Assembly: GCF_013201605.1 (NCBI RefSeq)
Contig: NZ_CP053848.1
Span: 310,001 to 374,000, forward strand
Reading direction: 5' to 3'
Length of the DNA: 64,000 nt
From: Campylobacter ornithocola
Lineage (GTDB): Bacteria > Campylobacterota > Campylobacteria > Campylobacterales > Campylobacteraceae
Shown one piece after another: positions 1 through 9,864 of the stretch. The position numbers were made by a program, and so were the translations under genes. Every line of letters begins with the position of its first letter. Position 1 is the first letter of the stretch. The notes below the pieces were generated by a model that was given only the letters and a program-made list of their open reading frames with translations, did no database searches and had not been told where the DNA came from.

Positions 1-764
1 TTTTTGGTTTAAAAGTGCATTGGTATGGCATTATGTATGTATTAGCTTTACTTGTTGCTTTAATGGTTGCAAAATACTATGCTATTAAGGATAATATGGG
101 AATTTCTAAAGCTATGCTTGATAGTTATTTTATATGGGTAGAAATTGGAGTAATTTTAGGAGCAAGAATAGGCTATATTTTAATTTATGATACACATACT
201 TTATGGTATCTTATACATCCTTGGCAAATTTTTAATCCTTTTTATAATGGAGAATTTGTAGGAATTAGAGGTATGAGTTATCATGGAGCTGTTATAGGAT
301 TTTTGATTGCTACTTATGCTTTTTGTAAAAAAAATAGGCAAAATTTATGGAAATACCTTGATCTAGTAGCTATTAGTGTACCATGTGGTTATATTTTTGG
401 TCGTATAGGAAATTTTTTAAATCAAGAATTATTTGGTAGAGTTACAGAAGTGTCTTGGGGTATTTATGTTGATGGAATATTGCGTCATCCTTCACAGCTT
501 TATGAAGCGTTTTTAGAAGGCTTTGTTGTTTTTGTTATTTTGTTATTGATAAAAAAATTCAGAAGATATAATGGAGAATTGATTGCTTATTATACGATTT
601 TATATGCCCTAGCACGCTTTGTGTGTGAATTTTTTAGAGAGCCTGATTTTGGTATAGGCTTTGTTGCTTTTGGTATGAGTATGGGTCAAATATTAAGTTT
701 ATTGATGTTTTTTTTAGGACTATTTTTATCTTTTTATTTAAGAAATATTAAAAAAAATTTATAA
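1..764 (+). CDS. lgt: Prolipoprotein diacylglyceryl transferase Lgt (5' end missing)
   Basis: Lgt is the inner-membrane enzyme that moves diacylglycerol from phosphatidylglycerol to the lipobox cysteine of prolipoproteins. The visible part is strongly hydrophobic with several membrane segments and carries the family signature [14 protein letters not shown]. The reading frame is open to the left edge: codons before the GTG at 15 read FGLK and continue without a stop, as in full-length Campylobacter Lgt, so the true start lies outside the window and the GTG is internal. It sits just upstream of frdCAB, as in C. jejuni. Identification is by motif and synteny. Confidence 0.93.
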   Translation, partial: FGLKVHWYGIMYVLALLVALMVAKYYAIKDNMGISKAMLDSYFIWVEIGVILGARIGYILIYDTHTLWYLIHPWQIFNPFYNGEFVGIRGMSYHGAVIGFLIATYAFCKKNRQNLWKYLDLVAISVPCGYIFGRIGNFLNQELFGRVTEVSWGIYVDGILRHPSQLYEAFLEGFVVFVILLLIKKFRRYNGELIAYYTILYALARFVCEFFREPDFGIGFVAFGMSMGQILSLLMFFLGLFLSFYLRNIKKNL

Positions 765-793
765 ATTTTTATTTATTTTAAGAATAAAAGTTC

Positions 794-799
794 TATAAT
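794..799 (+). promoter_or_regulatory. Putative -10 element of the frdCAB promoter
   Basis: A TATAAT lies 42 bases before the frdC start, in an AT-rich gap after lgt. Campylobacter sigma-70 promoters are recognised mainly by this -10 with upstream T-rich sequence and no strong -35. No transcript data are available here. Confidence 0.5.
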
Positions 800-841
800 T
801 GCTCCGATATTAAAACTTATCAACTTTTAAAAGGAGTAAAT

Positions 842-1621
842 ATGAGCCAACTCATTGAAGGTTTTTTAGGCAAGAGTATTGATGGCAAAAAAAGTAAAAT
901 GCCAGCAAAACTTGACTATATTCAAAGTGCAACAGGCTTGATTTTAGGCTTGTTTATGTGGGCACATATGTTTTTCGTTTCTACCATTTTGGTTAGTGAT
1001 GATTTTTTTGATTCAGTGGTTCACTTTTTAGAACTAAAATTTATCATTAATAGCCCTATGATGAGCTACATCACTTCTTTCTTAGCTGCCTGTGTTTTGG
1101 TTATTTTCTTTGTACATGCAGGTCTTGCAATGAGAAAATTTCCAATTAATTTTAGACAATATCAACTTTGTAGAACACACTTAAAATATATGAATCATGG
1201 TGATTCATCTTTATGGTGGGTTCAAGCTGCAACTGGTTTTGTAATGTTTTTCTTGGGTTCTGCACACTTAATTTTTGTTATTACTAATGCAGATAAAATT
1301 AGTGCTGATATGTCAGGTGATAGAGTAGTAAGTCATTTTATGTGGTTATTTTACATCGCCTTATTAATCTGTGTGGAGTTGCATGGAAGTATTGGTCTTT
1401 ATAGATTATGTGTAAAATGGGGTTGGTTTGAAGGTGAAGATGCAAAAGAAAGTCGTAAAAAACTTAAAAAAGCAAAATGGTTTATTAGTATTTTCTTCTT
1501 AGTTTTAGGTGTATTAAGCTTAGCTGCATTTGCGAAAATAGGCTTTAATAATTACCAAAACAACTCTGTAGCACAAATAGTAAAAACTTATGATGGAGCT
1601 AAATATGAACATACAATATAG
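842..1621 (+). CDS. frdC: Fumarate reductase cytochrome b subunit FrdC
   Basis: This is the dihaem membrane anchor of menaquinol:fumarate reductase. The 259-residue protein has five membrane spans. Four histidines at 42, 92, 142 and 181 match in spacing the haem ligands of the Wolinella succinogenes enzyme. Glu179, two residues before His181, and Glu64 sit where Wolinella has the acidic residues of its transmembrane proton path and quinol oxidation site. An AAAAGGAG ribosome site precedes ATG 842. The gene overlaps the next one by 17 bases, so frdC-frdA-frdB form an operon. The first two assignments rest on sequence, the proton role on family knowledge. Confidence 0.96.
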   Translation: MSQLIEGFLGKSIDGKKSKMPAKLDYIQSATGLILGLFMWAHMFFVSTILVSDDFFDSVVHFLELKFIINSPMMSYITSFLAACVLVIFFVHAGLAMRKFPINFRQYQLCRTHLKYMNHGDSSLWWVQAATGFVMFFLGSAHLIFVITNADKISADMSGDRVVSHFMWLFYIALLICVELHGSIGLYRLCVKWGWFEGEDAKESRKKLKKAKWFISIFFLVLGVLSLAAFAKIGFNNYQNNSVAQIVKTYDGAKYEHTI

Positions 1622-3596
1622 TGATGCTTTAGTTATCGGTGGTGGTCTTGCAGGTTTAAGAGCTGCTATTGAAGTTGCAAAAAGTGGTCAAAGTGTAACT
1701 TTATTAAGTATTTGTCCAGTTAAAAGATCTCACTCAGCTGCTGTACAAGGTGGTATGCAAGCTAGTTTAGGAAACAGTGTTAAAGGCGAGGGAGACAATG
1801 AAGATGTGCATTTTGCTGATACTGTAAAAGGATCAGATTGGGGTTGTGATCAAGAAGTTGCAAGAATGTTTGCACAAACTGCTCCAAAAGCTGTACGTGA
1901 ACTTGCTGCTTGGGGTGTGCCTTGGACTAGGGTTACAAAAGGACCTAGAACTGTAGTTATCAATGCTCAAAAAACTACCATCGAAGAAAAAGAAGAAGCA
2001 CATGGTTTAATTAATGCAAGAGACTTTGGTGGTACTAAAAAATGGAGAACATGTTACATCGCTGATGCAACAGGGCATTGTATGTTATATGGTGTTGCAA
2101 ATGAAGCAATTAAACATCAAGTTAAAATCATCGACAGGATGGAAGCGGTAAGAATTATCCATGATGGTAAAAAATGTCTAGGGGCTATTGCTAGAGATTT
2201 AACTAATGGAGAATTAATTGCTTATGTTGCTAGAGGAACTATGATTGCAACAGGTGGTTATGGTAGAATTTATAAACAAACTACAAATGCTGTTATTTGT
2301 GAAGGTACAGGAGCTGCTATCGCACTTGAAACTGGACTTTGCAGACTTTCAAATATGGAAGCAGTACAATTTCACCCAACTCCAATTGTACCAAGTGGTA
2401 TCTTACTAACTGAAGGTTGTAGGGGTGATGGTGGTATCTTAAGAGATGTTGATGGTTACCGCTTTATGCCTGATTATGAACCTGAGAAAAAAGAACTTGC
2501 AAGTAGAGACGTTGTAAGTCGTAGAATGATGGAGCATATTAGAAAAGGAAAAGGTGTAAAAAGCCCTTATGGAGATCACTTATGGCTTGATATTTCAATT
2601 CTTGGTCGTGCTCATGTTGAAAAAAATCTTCGTGATGTTCAAGATATCTGTAAAACATTTAATGGTATTGATCCTGCTGATGAGGGTCCAAAAGGTTGGG
2701 CACCAGTTTTACCTATGCAACATTATTCAATGGGTGGTATTAGAACTAAACCAACCGGTGAAAGTCAATGGTTAAATGGTCTTTTTGCATGCGGTGAAGC
2801 AGCTTGCTGGGATATGCATGGATTTAATCGTTTAGGTGGAAATTCATGTTCAGAAACTGTTGTTGCAGGTATGATTGTAGGGGATTATTTTGCACAATAT
2901 TGTAAAGAAAATGGTAATGATATTGATACAAATATAGTTAAATCTTTCCTTTCTAAAGAGTATGATTATTTAAAATCTCTTGTAAGCAAAGAAGGAAAAC
3001 ATGATGTATTTGAAATCAAAAACAGAATGAAAGACATTATGTGGGAAAAAGTAGCTATTTTTAGAACAGGCCAAGGTCTTGAAGAGGCTGTTAAAGAATT
3101 AGAAGAGTTATATCAAAAATCACTTGATTTAAAAGTACACGATAAAGAATTAAAATGTGCGAATCCAGAACTTGAAGAAGCTTATAGGGTTCCAAGAATG
3201 CTAAAAATTGCTTTATGTGTTGCTTATGGAGCACTTTTAAGAACAGAAAGCCGTGGAGCTCATTATAGAGAAGATTATCCAAAAAGAGATGACTTAAACT
3301 GGATGAAAAGAACAAATACTTACTGGGTAGAAGGTGAAAGTATGCCTAGAGTTGAGTATGAAGATCTTGACATTATGAAAATGGAAATTCCACCTGCATT
3401 TAGAGGTTATGGTGCTAAAGGAAATATTATTGAAAACCCATTAAGCGAGAAACGCCAAGCTGAAGTTGATGCTATCCGTGAAAAAATGGAAGCAGAGGGC
3501 AAAGGAAGATATGAAATTCAACATGCTTTAATGCCTTATGAATTACAAGCTAAATTTAAAGCACCAAATCAAAGAATAGGAGTTGATTATGAGTAG
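1605..3596 (+). CDS. frdA: Fumarate reductase flavoprotein subunit FrdA
   Basis: FrdA is the FAD subunit that reduces fumarate to succinate in anaerobic or microaerobic respiration. The Rossmann motif [11 protein letters not shown] is at residues 11-21, and His43 in [10 protein letters not shown] is the expected site of covalent FAD attachment. The start is placed at ATG 1605 (663 residues, the usual Campylobacter length) because GGAG at 1595-1598 is six bases upstream; the in-frame ATGs at 1590 and 1593 lie too close to any such site. It overlaps frdC at its start and frdB at its end, which suggests translational coupling. The active site faces the cytoplasm in this family. Confidence 0.97.
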   Translation: MNIQYSDALVIGGGLAGLRAAIEVAKSGQSVTLLSICPVKRSHSAAVQGGMQASLGNSVKGEGDNEDVHFADTVKGSDWGCDQEVARMFAQTAPKAVRELAAWGVPWTRVTKGPRTVVINAQKTTIEEKEEAHGLINARDFGGTKKWRTCYIADATGHCMLYGVANEAIKHQVKIIDRMEAVRIIHDGKKCLGAIARDLTNGELIAYVARGTMIATGGYGRIYKQTTNAVICEGTGAAIALETGLCRLSNMEAVQFHPTPIVPSGILLTEGCRGDGGILRDVDGYRFMPDYEPEKKELASRDVVSRRMMEHIRKGKGVKSPYGDHLWLDISILGRAHVEKNLRDVQDICKTFNGIDPADEGPKGWAPVLPMQHYSMGGIRTKPTGESQWLNGLFACGEAACWDMHGFNRLGGNSCSETVVAGMIVGDYFAQYCKENGNDIDTNIVKSFLSKEYDYLKSLVSKEGKHDVFEIKNRMKDIMWEKVAIFRTGQGLEEAVKELEELYQKSLDLKVHDKELKCANPELEEAYRVPRMLKIALCVAYGALLRTESRGAHYREDYPKRDDLNWMKRTNTYWVEGESMPRVEYEDLDIMKMEIPPAFRGYGAKGNIIENPLSEKRQAEVDAIREKMEAEGKGRYEIQHALMPYELQAKFKAPNQRIGVDYE

Positions 3597-4314
3597 AAAA
3601 TTAACAATAAGAGCATTTAAATACAATCCATTAAGTAAAATTTCTAAGCCTCATTTTGTTACTTATGAGCTTGAAGAAACTCCATTTATGACCATTTTTG
3701 TGTGCTTAACTCAAATCAGAGAAAAAATGGATGCAGATTTGAGTTTTGACTTTGTATGTAGAGCAGGAATTTGTGGAAGTTGTGCTATGATGATCAATGG
3801 TAAACCAAAACTTGCTTGTAAAACATTGACAAAAGATTATCCAGATGGCGTTATAGAGCTTATGCCTTTACCAGCATTTAGACACATCAAAGATTTAAGT
3901 GTTAATACAGGTGAATGGTTTGATGGTATGTGTAAACGTGTTGAGAGTTGGGTACATAATGAAAAAGAAACAGACATTTCTAAACTTGAAGAGCGTATTG
4001 AGCCAGAAGTTGCTGATGAGACTTTCGAGCTTGATCGTTGTATAGAGTGTGGAATTTGTGTTGCTTCTTGTGCGACTAAGTTAATGAGACCTGACTTTAT
4101 CGCAGCTACTGGACTTTTAAGAACAGCTAGATATTTACAAGATCCACATGATCATAGAACCATAGAAGATTTTTATGAATTAGTGGGTGATGATGATGGT
4201 GTGTTTGGATGTATGTCTTTACTTGCATGTGAAGATAATTGTCCAAAAGAACTACCTTTACAAAGCAAAATCGCTTATATGAGAAGACAGCTTGTCGCTC
4301 AAAGAAACAAATAA
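3589..4314 (+). CDS. frdB: Fumarate reductase iron-sulfur subunit FrdB
   Basis: FrdB passes electrons from the FrdC haems to FrdA FAD. A [2Fe-2S] ferredoxin-type domain with CRAGICGSC occupies the first half, and the second half carries [11 protein letters not shown] and [12 protein letters not shown] for the [4Fe-4S] and [3Fe-4S] clusters. The start is ATG 3589 ([10 protein letters not shown]), six bases after AGGAG; an in-frame TTG six bases earlier is not needed. It overlaps frdA by 8 bases. A GC-rich hairpin follows the stop codon immediately. Confidence 0.97.
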   Translation: MSRKLTIRAFKYNPLSKISKPHFVTYELEETPFMTIFVCLTQIREKMDADLSFDFVCRAGICGSCAMMINGKPKLACKTLTKDYPDGVIELMPLPAFRHIKDLSVNTGEWFDGMCKRVESWVHNEKETDISKLEERIEPEVADETFELDRCIECGICVASCATKLMRPDFIAATGLLRTARYLQDPHDHRTIEDFYELVGDDDGVFGCMSLLACEDNCPKELPLQSKIAYMRRQLVAQRNK

Positions 4315-6517
4315 TCCTAGCCCCCAAGAAAAGGGGGCTCTTAAAACCTTACTAAAACAAATTTGGCAAAATCATAATGTTTATCTTGACACAAATACAC
4401 TTTTTGATGAAAGTTTAATTGATACTCAAAAAGCAGCAATTATTTTAAGTACTAATCTTGATAATTATGAAAGATTTGGTGCTTTAAATGAATTTAAAAG
4501 TTTAATGAAAAGTTTAAACTTACGCTTAGATCTTTATGGTATACAGTATGCACAGGTTTGTTTTATTAATGCTTTAAATTTGGGAATTTTAGATAAAAAT
4601 GAGCTTTTAAAAGCCTTAGAAGAACTTCAAAAAATTACTAATAATTCTTTAATTTATACCTTTATATCTAGGCAAAAAGTTATTCAAAAAGATTACAAGC
4701 AAGAAGTTAAAAACTCACATCAAACACTAGATCTTATTAATCAAAACTTACAAGAGCTTTGTGAAGATGAAAAAGTTCAAAAACTCTTACAAGAAGCTTT
4801 GGTTAAATTTAGTAATATTGATTTTTCTATCGCAGTAACGGGTGTGGTAAATGCAGGTAAATCAAGTATGCTAAATGCACTTTTAAAAAAAGATTTTCTA
4901 GGTGTATCTAATGTACCTGAAACTGCAAATTTGAGTGTTTTAAAATATGGCAAAGAACAAAAAGCTAAGATATATTTTTGGAGTGAAGAAGAATGGCAAG
5001 ATATTTTAAAAAGCTCTAAAGATAATCAAGACATGCAAGAGCTTATAAAACAACTTGAACAAAATTTTAATCTAAATGAGTATATTGAAAAAGAAAATAA
5101 AAATATAGAAATAAAAATTGAAGAATTAAAAAATTACACTAGTGCAAAAAATAAAATTTCAGCACTTATTAAAAAAATAGAGCTTTTTGCATCGCTTGAT
5201 TTTTTAAAAGATAATGTTTGTATAGTTGATACTCCAGGACTTGATGATATGATCATCCAAAGAGAGCTTTTAACAAAAGCTTATATAAGCAAAGCTGACT
5301 TTTTAATCCACCTTATGAATGCTTCTCAAAGTCTTAGTCAAAAAGATTGTGATTTTATTATAGAATGTTTGCTAACTTCAAGAGTAAGTAAGCTTTTGAT
5401 TGTACTTACTAAAGCTGATTTACTTAGTCAAAAAGACTTGCAAGAAGTGATTAGTTATACTAAAAATAAGCTCAAAGAAAATTTAGCACAAAAGCAGCTT
5501 AGCCAAGAATTATTAGATAATGTAGATTTTGTGTGTATTTCTTCAAAACTAGCTAATGATTTTTATCAAAAAAGAGGTGGAAATTTAGAACAAAGTAATA
5601 TTTTAACACTAGAAGAACTTATAGCTAAAAGCTTATATGATAAAAACAAAATTGCTCTAAGTGCTTATAAAAAAGAATTATTATTACATTTAGAAAAAAT
5701 AGAAGAAAAAATTAAATTTTCTAATAAAATGCTAAATTATGAAAGCTTTGAGCTTGATAAGCAAAATCAAACTATTATCAATGATTTTAAAACAAAAAAA
5801 GAAAAATTAACGCAAGTAAAAGCAGAGTTAAGTGCTATTTTTAACAAAAAAGATGAAAATACTCAAGAAATTCTAACGCTTTTGTATTTACTAGCTAAGA
5901 AATTAAAAGAAAAACTTATAGATGAGCTAAAATATAATCAAAATAATAAAATCAAAAATAACACTCAAAGATTAAATACTATCATCGATACGACTTTAAA
6001 AGATGGAATTTTTGATCTTTTAAGAGAGTTAAAACAGCAAAGTGAGTATAAGATCAATGAGCTTAAAACCACACTAAGCGTGAAATATGATTTTTTAAAA
6101 GCTATTTTAGAGCAAAATTGTGATGATTTTAAAAGTAAGGTTGAAGCAAAAATAGAAGGTATTTTCACTAATGATCTTTTTATGACACTAAAAGCAGAGC
6201 TTTTAAAAAATTTAGAGTCCACTCAAGATATTTATAAACTAGAAAGTTTTTTAGAAAATCAAATTTTAGAAAAATTACAAACATTTAATATAGAAAAAAT
6301 TGCCCTAGATTTAAAAAATAATCAAGAATTTTTTGCTAATTTGGAGCTTAGTTTAAATTTATACGAAAAAGAGCAAGAAGATCAAATCAAAGACTTAAAA
6401 GACCTGATTTTACAAATAGAACAAAATGAACAAAATTCCAAAGAGCTCTTAGAAAAAAATAATATAAAATTACAAAGTTTAAAGACTATAAAAACGGAGC
6501 TTTTAAATGCAAAATGA
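4292..6517 (+). CDS. Dynamin-like GTPase, first of a pair (Cj0411/DLP1 type)
   Basis: A large GTPase of the bacterial dynamin-like family. The G1 loop GVVNAGKSS is near residue 185, the G3 motif DTPG near 312 and the G4 TKAD near 373; after these come long charged helices typical of a dynamin stalk. The C. jejuni pair Cj0411/Cj0412 forms a hetero-tetramer that tethers membranes in vitro. The next gene overlaps it by 11 bases. The start is uncertain: TTG 4292 lies inside frdB and upstream of a hairpin, and there is no in-frame ATG before about residue 70. Initiation from a weak codon after the hairpin is possible. Cellular role is inferred from the family. Confidence 0.85.
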   Translation: MSLKETNNPSPQEKGALKTLLKQIWQNHNVYLDTNTLFDESLIDTQKAAIILSTNLDNYERFGALNEFKSLMKSLNLRLDLYGIQYAQVCFINALNLGILDKNELLKALEELQKITNNSLIYTFISRQKVIQKDYKQEVKNSHQTLDLINQNLQELCEDEKVQKLLQEALVKFSNIDFSIAVTGVVNAGKSSMLNALLKKDFLGVSNVPETANLSVLKYGKEQKAKIYFWSEEEWQDILKSSKDNQDMQELIKQLEQNFNLNEYIEKENKNIEIKIEELKNYTSAKNKISALIKKIELFASLDFLKDNVCIVDTPGLDDMIIQRELLTKAYISKADFLIHLMNASQSLSQKDCDFIIECLLTSRVSKLLIVLTKADLLSQKDLQEVISYTKNKLKENLAQKQLSQELLDNVDFVCISSKLANDFYQKRGGNLEQSNILTLEELIAKSLYDKNKIALSAYKKELLLHLEKIEEKIKFSNKMLNYESFELDKQNQTIINDFKTKKEKLTQVKAELSAIFNKKDENTQEILTLLYLLAKKLKEKLIDELKYNQNNKIKNNTQRLNTIIDTTLKDGIFDLLRELKQQSEYKINELKTTLSVKYDFLKAILEQNCDDFKSKVEAKIEGIFTNDLFMTLKAELLKNLESTQDIYKLESFLENQILEKLQTFNIEKIALDLKNNQEFFANLELSLNLYEKEQEDQIKDLKDLILQIEQNEQNSKELLEKNNIKLQSLKTIKTELLNAK
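4319..4339 (+). terminator. GC-rich hairpin after frdB
   Basis: AGCCCCC and GGGGGCT form a perfect 7-bp stem around AAGAAAA. It starts five bases after the frdB stop. No U-run follows, so it may stabilise the frd mRNA 3' end or attenuate read-through rather than terminate strongly. It lies inside the assumed N-terminal codons of the next gene. Confidence 0.5.
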
Positions 6518-8324
6518 TTTGATTAATGATTTTTTAAAAGCTTATGAAAATGCTTATTGTAAAAGTTTTGATGATAGTTTTGAAGGAAAAATTCTAGCAA
6601 TCAAAAATGCATTTTTAGAACCAAGTTTGCATTTAAATGATGTATTTTTAAAAGATCTTGAAATGATTATAGCCAGCTATAAAAGAGCCATTAATGTGGC
6701 TATTATAGGGCAATTTTCCAGTGGTAAATCCACGCTTTTAAATTTGATTTTACAAAAAGAATGCCTGCCAACAGGTGTGGTGCCAGTGACTTTTAAGCCT
6801 ACTTTTTTACGCTATGCTAAGGAGTATTTTTTAAGAGTTGAATATGAAGATGGCAGTGATGAGATTGTTGATATAGATGAGCTTGTTAAATTTAGCGATC
6901 AAAGAAATGAGTTAAAAGAAACTAAAAGCTTACACCTTTTTGCACCTATTGAGCTTTTAAAAGATATCACGCTTATAGACACCCCGGGTCTAAACGCAAA
7001 CACCACTGATACACTAACTACTTTTAAAGAGCTTTCTTTTATGCATAGTGCTATTTGGCTTAGTTTGATTGATAATGCAGGTAAAAAAAGCGAAGAAGAT
7101 GCTATAAAAGCAAATACCAAGCTTTTAGAGCGTGGCGGTATTTGCGTGCTAAATCAAAAAGATAAGTTAAGTCAAGATGAGCTAGAAAATGTTTTAAATT
7201 ATGCTCATTTAGTTTTTGATAAGTATTTTGAAAAAATCATCGCAATTTCATGTAAAGAAGCAAAATTTGATTTGCAAAAGTCAAATTTACCTTTACTTTA
7301 TGAGTATTTAAAAGAGCTTGATTATGAGTGTATTAAAAAAGATTTTATTAAAGAAAAACTTAGTAATTTATGCGAGCTTTTGTCAAATCAATATGATTTG
7401 TTTCAAAATGCACTAGAGCAATTAGAGCTTAAATTTAATGCTATCTTACAAACCTTTGAAGCAAGCAAGCTAGAGCAGAAAATCAAAATTTTAAATCATA
7501 ATTGTTTGGATAAATTAAAGCTTGTTGGAGAAAAAATTTCTCAAGAAATTTTAAAATTTATCAAAGAAAAAGATAGTAGCTATTATAAAGAAGCTAAGGG
7601 TTTATTTAAGAAAAATCTTTATGAAAAAGTCGCTTATAAAGCTCCGTATCTTTCAAGCGATGATGCATTTTTGGCTATGTTTTATAATTCTGAAGTAATG
7701 AATAAGGAATTTAAAAAATTAAAAAATGAAATCACTTTAGAATTTAGTCAAATCAAAGATGATTTTTCCTTATTTTTTACTATTTTAGAAGAGCAAATTT
7801 TGCTTTTTAAAGCTCAATTTTCAAATTTACAAAAAGAAAATGCCTTAGAAAGTGAAAAAGAATTTGCTAGTTTTAGAAGCTTTGCTAGTGCTAGCGAGGA
7901 GCTTTTTTTAAAAGATTTTAAGCAATTATTATTTAAAAGCCAACTTGAACTTGATTTATTTTTAGAAAAGCTTAATCTAAAAGCTTTAGCAAATTATGAA
8001 AGTGCTACTAAGCTTACTTTGGGATTTTTTAGTGCTAAAATGAATGCGAGTAAAGAATTTTACGAGCTTGATAGCACTGAGTTTAGCTTGTATCATCCAA
8101 AAGCAAGTGAAGTTCACCAAAGAGTATTAACCGAACTTAATGTATATGAATTTGAAGATTTGCTTTTAAATAAGCCTGTAGTTTTAAAAATTTATAAAAA
8201 TTATATGCAAAGCTTTGTTGATTTTGCAGAAGCTAAAAGGCAGATTATTTTGAATTTAAAAAGTGAATTTGATGCTAAAAAATCAATGATTTCTAGCATC
8301 AAATCTCAAATTTCTAAGCTTTAA
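6507..8324 (+). CDS. Dynamin-like GTPase, second of a pair (Cj0412/DLP2 type)
   Basis: Partner of the preceding GTPase. The P-loop IGQFSSGKSTLLNL is near residues 66-79, DTPG near 158 and the G4-like NQKDKL near 216. Helical segments follow, with FFSAKMNASKEF near 510, a moderately hydrophobic stretch that could contact lipid. At 605 residues it is shorter than its partner, as in C. jejuni. The start ATG 6507 lies within the end of the first GTPase gene after CGGAGC, indicating coupled translation and stoichiometric synthesis. It converges on mdaB with an 11-base overlap of coding ends. Confidence 0.88.
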   Translation: MQNDLINDFLKAYENAYCKSFDDSFEGKILAIKNAFLEPSLHLNDVFLKDLEMIIASYKRAINVAIIGQFSSGKSTLLNLILQKECLPTGVVPVTFKPTFLRYAKEYFLRVEYEDGSDEIVDIDELVKFSDQRNELKETKSLHLFAPIELLKDITLIDTPGLNANTTDTLTTFKELSFMHSAIWLSLIDNAGKKSEEDAIKANTKLLERGGICVLNQKDKLSQDELENVLNYAHLVFDKYFEKIIAISCKEAKFDLQKSNLPLLYEYLKELDYECIKKDFIKEKLSNLCELLSNQYDLFQNALEQLELKFNAILQTFEASKLEQKIKILNHNCLDKLKLVGEKISQEILKFIKEKDSSYYKEAKGLFKKNLYEKVAYKAPYLSSDDAFLAMFYNSEVMNKEFKKLKNEITLEFSQIKDDFSLFFTILEEQILLFKAQFSNLQKENALESEKEFASFRSFASASEELFLKDFKQLLFKSQLELDLFLEKLNLKALANYESATKLTLGFFSAKMNASKEFYELDSTEFSLYHPKASEVHQRVLTELNVYEFEDLLLNKPVVLKIYKNYMQSFVDFAEAKRQIILNLKSEFDAKKSMISSIKSQISKL

Positions 8325-8898
8325 AAATTTTTTCTAAGTGCGTTTTGTAATTTGTGAAATATTCTTGCACTTGAGGATTTTTAATCACATCATTACAAAT
8401 AAAAGTAGGTAGTGCTTTCATACCCAGAAATTGATTTGCCTTATGTAAATGTAAATATACTCCATCTACACCTACACCTTCAAAAAACTGCTCTTTATCA
8501 GTAAAAGCTTGTATTGGAGCATTCCAGGTAAGAGAAAGCATATATTTTTTATCTTGTAAAAGTCCACCGCTTCCATATTTTTTATTTACATCATTTCTAC
8601 TTCTTCCATCACTTGTATAAAGTTTTCCATGACCTGCTGTGAAAACATCATCAATATATTTTTTCACTATCCAAGGCTCTCCCATCCACCAACCAGGCAT
8701 TTGCCAAATCAAAACATCGGCATTTAGAATTTTTTCTACCTCATCTTCTATGATATAGCCTTGATCTATGTGTGTTTGTTGGGTTTGTAAGCCAAGTTCT
8801 TGTAAGGTTTTAAGTGCAACTTCATGCAAGCTTGTATTTAGTCTTCCTTTAGAGTGTCCAAAGTCTTTTGCACCATTTAATAACAATATTTTTTTCAT
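8314..8898 (-). CDS. mdaB: NAD(P)H quinone reductase, MdaB family
   Basis: A flavodoxin-fold oxidoreductase closely resembling Helicobacter pylori MdaB, which performs two-electron quinone reduction and protects against oxidative stress. Recognisable stretches are MKKILLLNGAKDFGHSKG at the N-terminus (FMN loop), WQMPGWWMGEPW near residue 66 and KKYGSGGLLQ near 108. The start ATG 8898 (194 residues) is preferred to the ATG two codons earlier because AAGGA lies at proper spacing only for the later one. No signal peptide is seen, so it is cytosolic. It is divergent from the gluconate-type dehydrogenase genes, with a 234-base gap between them. Confidence 0.88.
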   Translation of the reverse strand: MKKILLLNGAKDFGHSKGRLNTSLHEVALKTLQELGLQTQQTHIDQGYIIEDEVEKILNADVLIWQMPGWWMGEPWIVKKYIDDVFTAGHGKLYTSDGRSRNDVNKKYGSGGLLQDKKYMLSLTWNAPIQAFTDKEQFFEGVGVDGVYLHLHKANQFLGMKALPTFICNDVIKNPQVQEYFTNYKTHLEKIFKA

Positions 8899-9132
8899 AC
8901 CCATCCTTTGTATTTTAGAAATTATAATTTTAACTATAATTTTATGTCAATACTGAGATTTATGTAAGATACTATATTATAGTAAAGTTTAAAAAGTAAT
9001 TATGTTACTTTTTATAGTTTATTTTTTGAAAATCATACAAAAATTATATTATTTTTTTTATTTAAGATCAGATTAAAAAAGTAAGGAATAGAATGGATAT
9101 AAGTTGATATTGTCAATAAAAAGGAGGAGAAT

Positions 9133-9861
9133 ATGCAAGATAATGTTATCGATCGTAGAAATTTTTTCAAATTAAGTCTTTTGAGTGGTGGTGTGGTCGC
9201 TGTTAGCACCATAAGTGGTGGAGCTATATTACATGCTACGGAATTAACTCATGTACATAAGAAAACACAAGAAAGTTCAAATAAAATAAGAGGAAAAATG
9301 TTTTTTCAAGTGCAGACTGATTTTGATAATCTAAGTGCAGCGTGTGAGAGAATTTATCCAAAAGATGAGCAAGGAGAGGGTGCTATAGGTTTAGGTGTGC
9401 CTTATTTTATTGATAATCAATTGGCTTCAGCTTATGGCTATAATGATAGAGAATACCTACAAGGACCATTCATAGAAGGAATTGCCGAGCAAGGTTATCA
9501 AACTCCAATGAGGCGTAATGAGATTTTTTTAGAGGGTGTTAAAGCTTTAGAAGCAATATCTCAAAAGCGTTACAAAAAAACTTTTTCATCTTTAAAAGGA
9601 GTTGAGCAAGATAAAATTTTGGTTGATTTGGAAAAAAACAAAATTGATTTCATAGGATTTAAATCTTCTGAATTTTTTACTTTTTTAAGGGATATGACAA
9701 TAGCTGGAGTTTTGTCTGATCCAATTTATGGCGGCAATGATAATAAAAATGGATGGAGAATGATGCAATATCCTGGTGCTCAAATGAGTTATATTGACAA
9801 GATCACAAGTGATGAGTTTTTTGACATAGAGCCTATGAGCTTAGCTGATATGGAAGGATAG
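9133..9861 (+). CDS. Gluconate 2-dehydrogenase-type small subunit, Tat-exported
   Basis: Corresponds to C. jejuni Cj0414, subunit of the periplasmic gluconate dehydrogenase. The N-terminus has a twin-arginine signal, DRRNFFKLSLLSGG, followed by a hydrophobic stretch and an alanine-rich cleavage region near residue 34. The body matches the gluconate 2-dehydrogenase subunit 3 family, with FQVQTDFDNLSAACERIYP and a late NGWRMMQYPGA. It is thought to be needed for export of the flavoprotein, which lacks its own signal. AAAAAGGAGG before the ATG is one of the best ribosome sites in the window. The flavoprotein gene follows after three bases. Confidence 0.88.
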   Translation: MQDNVIDRRNFFKLSLLSGGVVAVSTISGGAILHATELTHVHKKTQESSNKIRGKMFFQVQTDFDNLSAACERIYPKDEQGEGAIGLGVPYFIDNQLASAYGYNDREYLQGPFIEGIAEQGYQTPMRRNEIFLEGVKALEAISQKRYKKTFSSLKGVEQDKILVDLEKNKIDFIGFKSSEFFTFLRDMTIAGVLSDPIYGGNDNKNGWRMMQYPGAQMSYIDKITSDEFFDIEPMSLADMEG

Positions 9862-9864
9862 ATT

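Noticed and set aside
1590-1604. Earlier ATG codons for frdA.
   Set aside because: No ribosome site at proper distance; GGAG fits ATG 1605, which also gives the standard N-terminus.
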